Program-made: the position numbers and the translations under genes | Notes under the pieces: generated by a model | Databases searched by the model: none | What the model was told of the DNA's origin: nothing | What the model saw: the letters and a program-made list of their open reading frames with translations, nothing else | Part shown: positions 61,969 to 64,000 of the stretch, piece after piece | Numbering within the stretch: the stretch's first letter is position 1 | Layout of the letters: each line of letters begins with the position of its first letter | Origin: Diaporthe sp. PMI_573 | Lineage: Eukaryota; Ascomycota; Sordariomycetes; Diaporthales; Diaporthaceae | Reading direction: 5' to 3' | Assembly: GCA_021399435.1 (NCBI GenBank) | Contig: JAJTUP010000042.1 | Span: forward strand, 310,001 to 374,000 | DNA length: 64,000 nucleotides

Positions 61969-62237
61969 CTAATAGTGCGCACCATTAAGAGCACTATTAG
62001 TGCACACTGCAGTGCACACTAATAGTCCGTGCGCTATTGGTTCAGTAGACGTTTCTCGGGCTACACTGATGGTTCGGTGCAAGCCTACAGGCCACACTGG
62101 TGGTTCAGTGCAAGGCTTTCAGACCACACTGATGGTCTAGTGTGAGCCTTCAGACCACACTGACGGTCTAGTGTGAGCCTGACCACACTGACCAGTAGTG
62201 CGGTGCGAGGGTCGCAGACTAACAGTCTCACTATTAG
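61969..62237. mobile_element. MITE-like element made of hairpin minisatellite units
   Basis: About 270 bp bounded by CTAATAGTG (61969) and CACTATTAG (62229-62237), which are inverted copies. Inside are an imperfect 32-bp palindrome (61994-62025, arms CTATTAGT/ACTAATAG, core CACTGCAGTG) and about five tandem units of about 31 bp (62068-62220), each around CACACTGATGGTCTAGTGTG, itself an inverted repeat. No coding capacity. No target duplication was certain. Confidence 0.6.
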
Positions 62238-62918
62238 TGCGTCCAAGACTTAGTGTGCGTCAGGCAACGTCTTTCCAAGTTTATAGCTCGCTGCGTCCCC
62301 AATCAACCGATTCAACGCGTGTCAAGTCGCGTCTAACGTGTTGGGGATTTTTACGATAAGGTGCTAAGATATGTTAGTAGATACAATAGTTTAGCTGTGT
62401 AAAGCTATTGTAACTTAGGTATCACACAACTGAAACAATCGTCTTAAAAGTGTCCCTGTTCCGCAGCAAAAAAACTAACTTTCTACCATGGCCAATGATT
62501 GGCCAGCGGACTTGAATAAACACCTCCGTGAAGTTGAAGGCGGAATCCAAGAACGATTTGGAGCCTGTAGTCCAAACCAAATCTCTAGGACTTCCGAAGA
62601 GGCTGGTTACCAAGCATGGGTGGTCAGATTCAAACGATTGGAAGCGGTTGGCTGATTTCAGGCCCTGCGGCTTGGCCTGTGTCGTCGACTTTCAAGTGCC
62701 TAGGGAGGAAGTTGTCTAGAGCCTATATCTACACCCACTGTCCTTGAAGTCGACAGACCAAAGGTGCAACAAGCAACCTGGTCTCTCCAACAATTCTGCT
62801 CTACCAGATTCCCATGATCGTCACCTCATTGTCTACGTAGCGTCTTTGCTGAATCATGTCCTCGGGCGTGGATCAATCCGAGACTGCGAGTGCTTTTGGC
62901 CAGTGTGGCTAACAAACC
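62238..62918. other. No recognisable gene
   Basis: A plus frame from ATG 62488 (MANDWPADLNKHLREVEGG) continues through a few stops with protein-like sequence to about 62929, but no family was recognised. Confidence 0.3.
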
Positions 62919-62990
62919 GACCGACCTAGACCGGCCCCTTCGGTCTGTCGGTTTGGGTTGGTCAAGGCTCCCGGTCGGTCTAGGTCGGTC
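62919..62990. repeat. GACCGACC inverted repeat at the hAT-3 end
   Basis: The left arm 62919-62934 pairs with CCGGTC...TAGGTCGGTC at 62971-62990; the right arm carries an extra GGTC. Likely subterminal transposase-binding DNA. Confidence 0.65.
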
Positions 62991-63099
62991 TGATAACCCC
63001 ATACCGAGGTTTTACCAGTGCAATTAAAATGATTTCCTGGCTGGTTACAGGATACAATGAAACCCTTTTTGCTCTTCTACGCAGGCACTACTAACGTAC

Positions 63100-64000
63100 T
63101 TAGACTACCAGCCCTCTCATTAGCCACTGTTTTTGAAGCTGATCGGCCTCGACTACCTCAGGTGCTAGCCGGTTGCGCTCGTCAGTGATCATTTTCTTGG
63201 TCTGGCTAAACACCCTTTCGCATTTAGAACTTATGCTAGGAATTGAGAATAGATCTAGCGCCATTTGATACAAGACTGGATATTCTAATTGATGTCGATT
63301 CTACTATTTAAGAGGGTTTGCAACGTTGAGATTATGTGTGTAAATTGGCTGTGTCTGAAATATGTCAAGCTTGCTAACTGCCTTGACCTTCTTTTGCTGT
63401 GTATTCAAGGAGCAGATTGATCTTTTCCCAAATGAACTGTAGTCGTTAACGTCAGCTTCAATCTCATCGACTTCGCCTTCCAAAAGCCCCGCTTGAGCTT
63501 GAGCTTCAACTTCAGCCTGTCGGACGTAGTCGTCGAATAGGCTACCCACAGCGGACTGCATGTCGCTGTACCATTGCGGCCTATCCATCGCGGTTTTCCA
63601 GTATCGCTCAAAGTAGTCATACCCATATGATGGGTGAAGGGCTAGCGCTGCTCGGTAGACAGGTGTACGGTCCGATTTGACGTAATAGTCTTCAAGCTTC
63701 GCCCATCCGCAGTCGATTCCCGACTTAGAATGGGAGGGCTCCTCGAACTGAGTTTCCTCCGCGGCCTGCTTGAATTTGACAAACAGGTAGTCCATTGTCT
63801 TGAGGGTCTCCCACACTGCACCATGCCCGCCCTCTGCGCCCGGTTTGTTGGCGTTGCCCTCCATAGTCTTCGTAAGGATGTAGAACGGCTTTAGGAAATC
63901 GTGGAAGCGCTCTAATTCAACCCAGTCCGCAGCGTTGAGGAAGTCCTTCGTTAGGTCACGGTGGACCGGGTCATATTTCGGTTTTTGCCAGCGGGATTGA
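63100..64000 (-). pseudogene. hAT-3 transposase, C-terminal part, TAG-TAG broken
   Basis: Minus-strand frame open from the window end (WVELERFHDFLKPFYILTKT) through CGWAKLEDYYVKSDRTPVYR and AALALHPSYGYDYFERYW to two consecutive TAGs at 63304-63306 and 63301-63303. It then continues in the same frame with the hAT dimerisation domain (MALDLFSIPSISSKCERVFS, TDERNRLAPEVVEADQL) to TAA 63100-63102. Family consensus has Trp-Trp at the double stop, so TGGTGG became TAGTAG by two G-to-A changes. Otherwise well preserved. Confidence 0.92.

Larger units (their letters stand above)
62919..64000 (-). mobile_element. hAT-family element hAT-3, extends beyond window
   Basis: Minus-strand hAT copy whose 3' end lies near 62919-62990, where GACCGACCTAGACCGG (62919-62934) is repeated inverted at 62971-62990. 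The transposase relic occupies 63100-64000 and continues past the window. The exact terminus and target duplication were not resolved. Confidence 0.75.

Noticed and set aside
62068..62220. CRISPR array
   Set aside because: Units are contiguous diverged minisatellite copies without spacers, in a eukaryotic genome.
1..64000. Reassignment of UAG to Trp or Gln, given the many in-frame TAGs
   Set aside because: The histidine kinase and the last exon of the Det1-like gene end at TAG, and the kinase has no internal TAG in about 2000 codons. The TAGs are confined to transposons and decayed genes.

Overview
The window reads as nuclear DNA of a filamentous ascomycete (Pezizomycotina, probably Sordariomycetes). 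The grounds are short GT-AG introns of 58-125 bp, a fungal hybrid histidine kinase, a Det1-type histidine phosphatase, a Clr5-domain protein, a DUF3435 (FluG-like) tyrosine recombinase, a Tad-like LINE, and hAT, Fot/pogo and Tc1 transposons that carry many C-to-T/G-to-A nonsense changes of the kind left by RIP (repeat-induced point mutation). The genus cannot be named from the sequence alone.

Layout. 1-48.6 kb is a transposon-rich, largely AT-rich compartment in which almost every recognisable gene is broken. 1-5.07 kb is a hAT element (hAT-1), itself split by a second hAT (hAT-2, 822-3666) with a perfect 8-bp target duplication; hAT-1 in turn cuts off the end of an esterase gene. 5-9 kb holds a decayed trio of host genes: HSL-type esterase, Fox2-like short-chain dehydrogenase and VOC/extradiol-dioxygenase-like protein. 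At 9.4-11.9 kb a C2H2 zinc-finger gene is split by a 1.85-kb pogo element with 45-bp inverted repeats. 12.6-13.6 kb is a second dehydrogenase pseudogene and 17.2-18.0 kb a phosphatidylserine decarboxylase pseudogene. 19.7-21.6 kb is a Tc1-like fragment followed by a truncated second pogo copy. 22.5-24.8 kb carries two small coiled-coil reading frames around a possible membrane protein with three hydrophobic segments; these are among the few open frames of this half. 24.8-31.5 kb is mostly unassigned. 31.5-34.3 kb has a Tc1 fragment and a DUF3435 tyrosine recombinase pseudogene; a second DUF3435 tail lies at 41.6 kb on the other strand. 35.6-41 kb holds a coiled-coil pseudogene, a secreted cupredoxin pseudogene, an unidentified relic and a Clr5-domain pseudogene. 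43.5-46.3 kb is a LINE (ORF1 with zinc knuckles, ORF2 with endonuclease and reverse transcriptase) fused to a Fot1-like pogo element (46.3-47.7 kb).

49-59 kb looks like core genome: an intact hybrid histidine kinase of about 2028 residues (49466-55612, + strand), then, tail to tail, a Det1-like phosphatase gene (56906-58770, - strand) that appears recently broken by a 1-base shift and a TGA. 59-64 kb returns to low-complexity DNA, a hairpin-rich minisatellite/MITE-like element (about 61969-62237) and a third hAT copy that runs off the right end.

The genes do not form one working pathway. The common theme is successive insertion, CpA-biased point mutation (mostly TAG stops), and leakage of that decay into host genes, next to a conserved signalling gene that is untouched. 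No tRNA, rRNA, CRISPR array or prokaryotic feature was seen.
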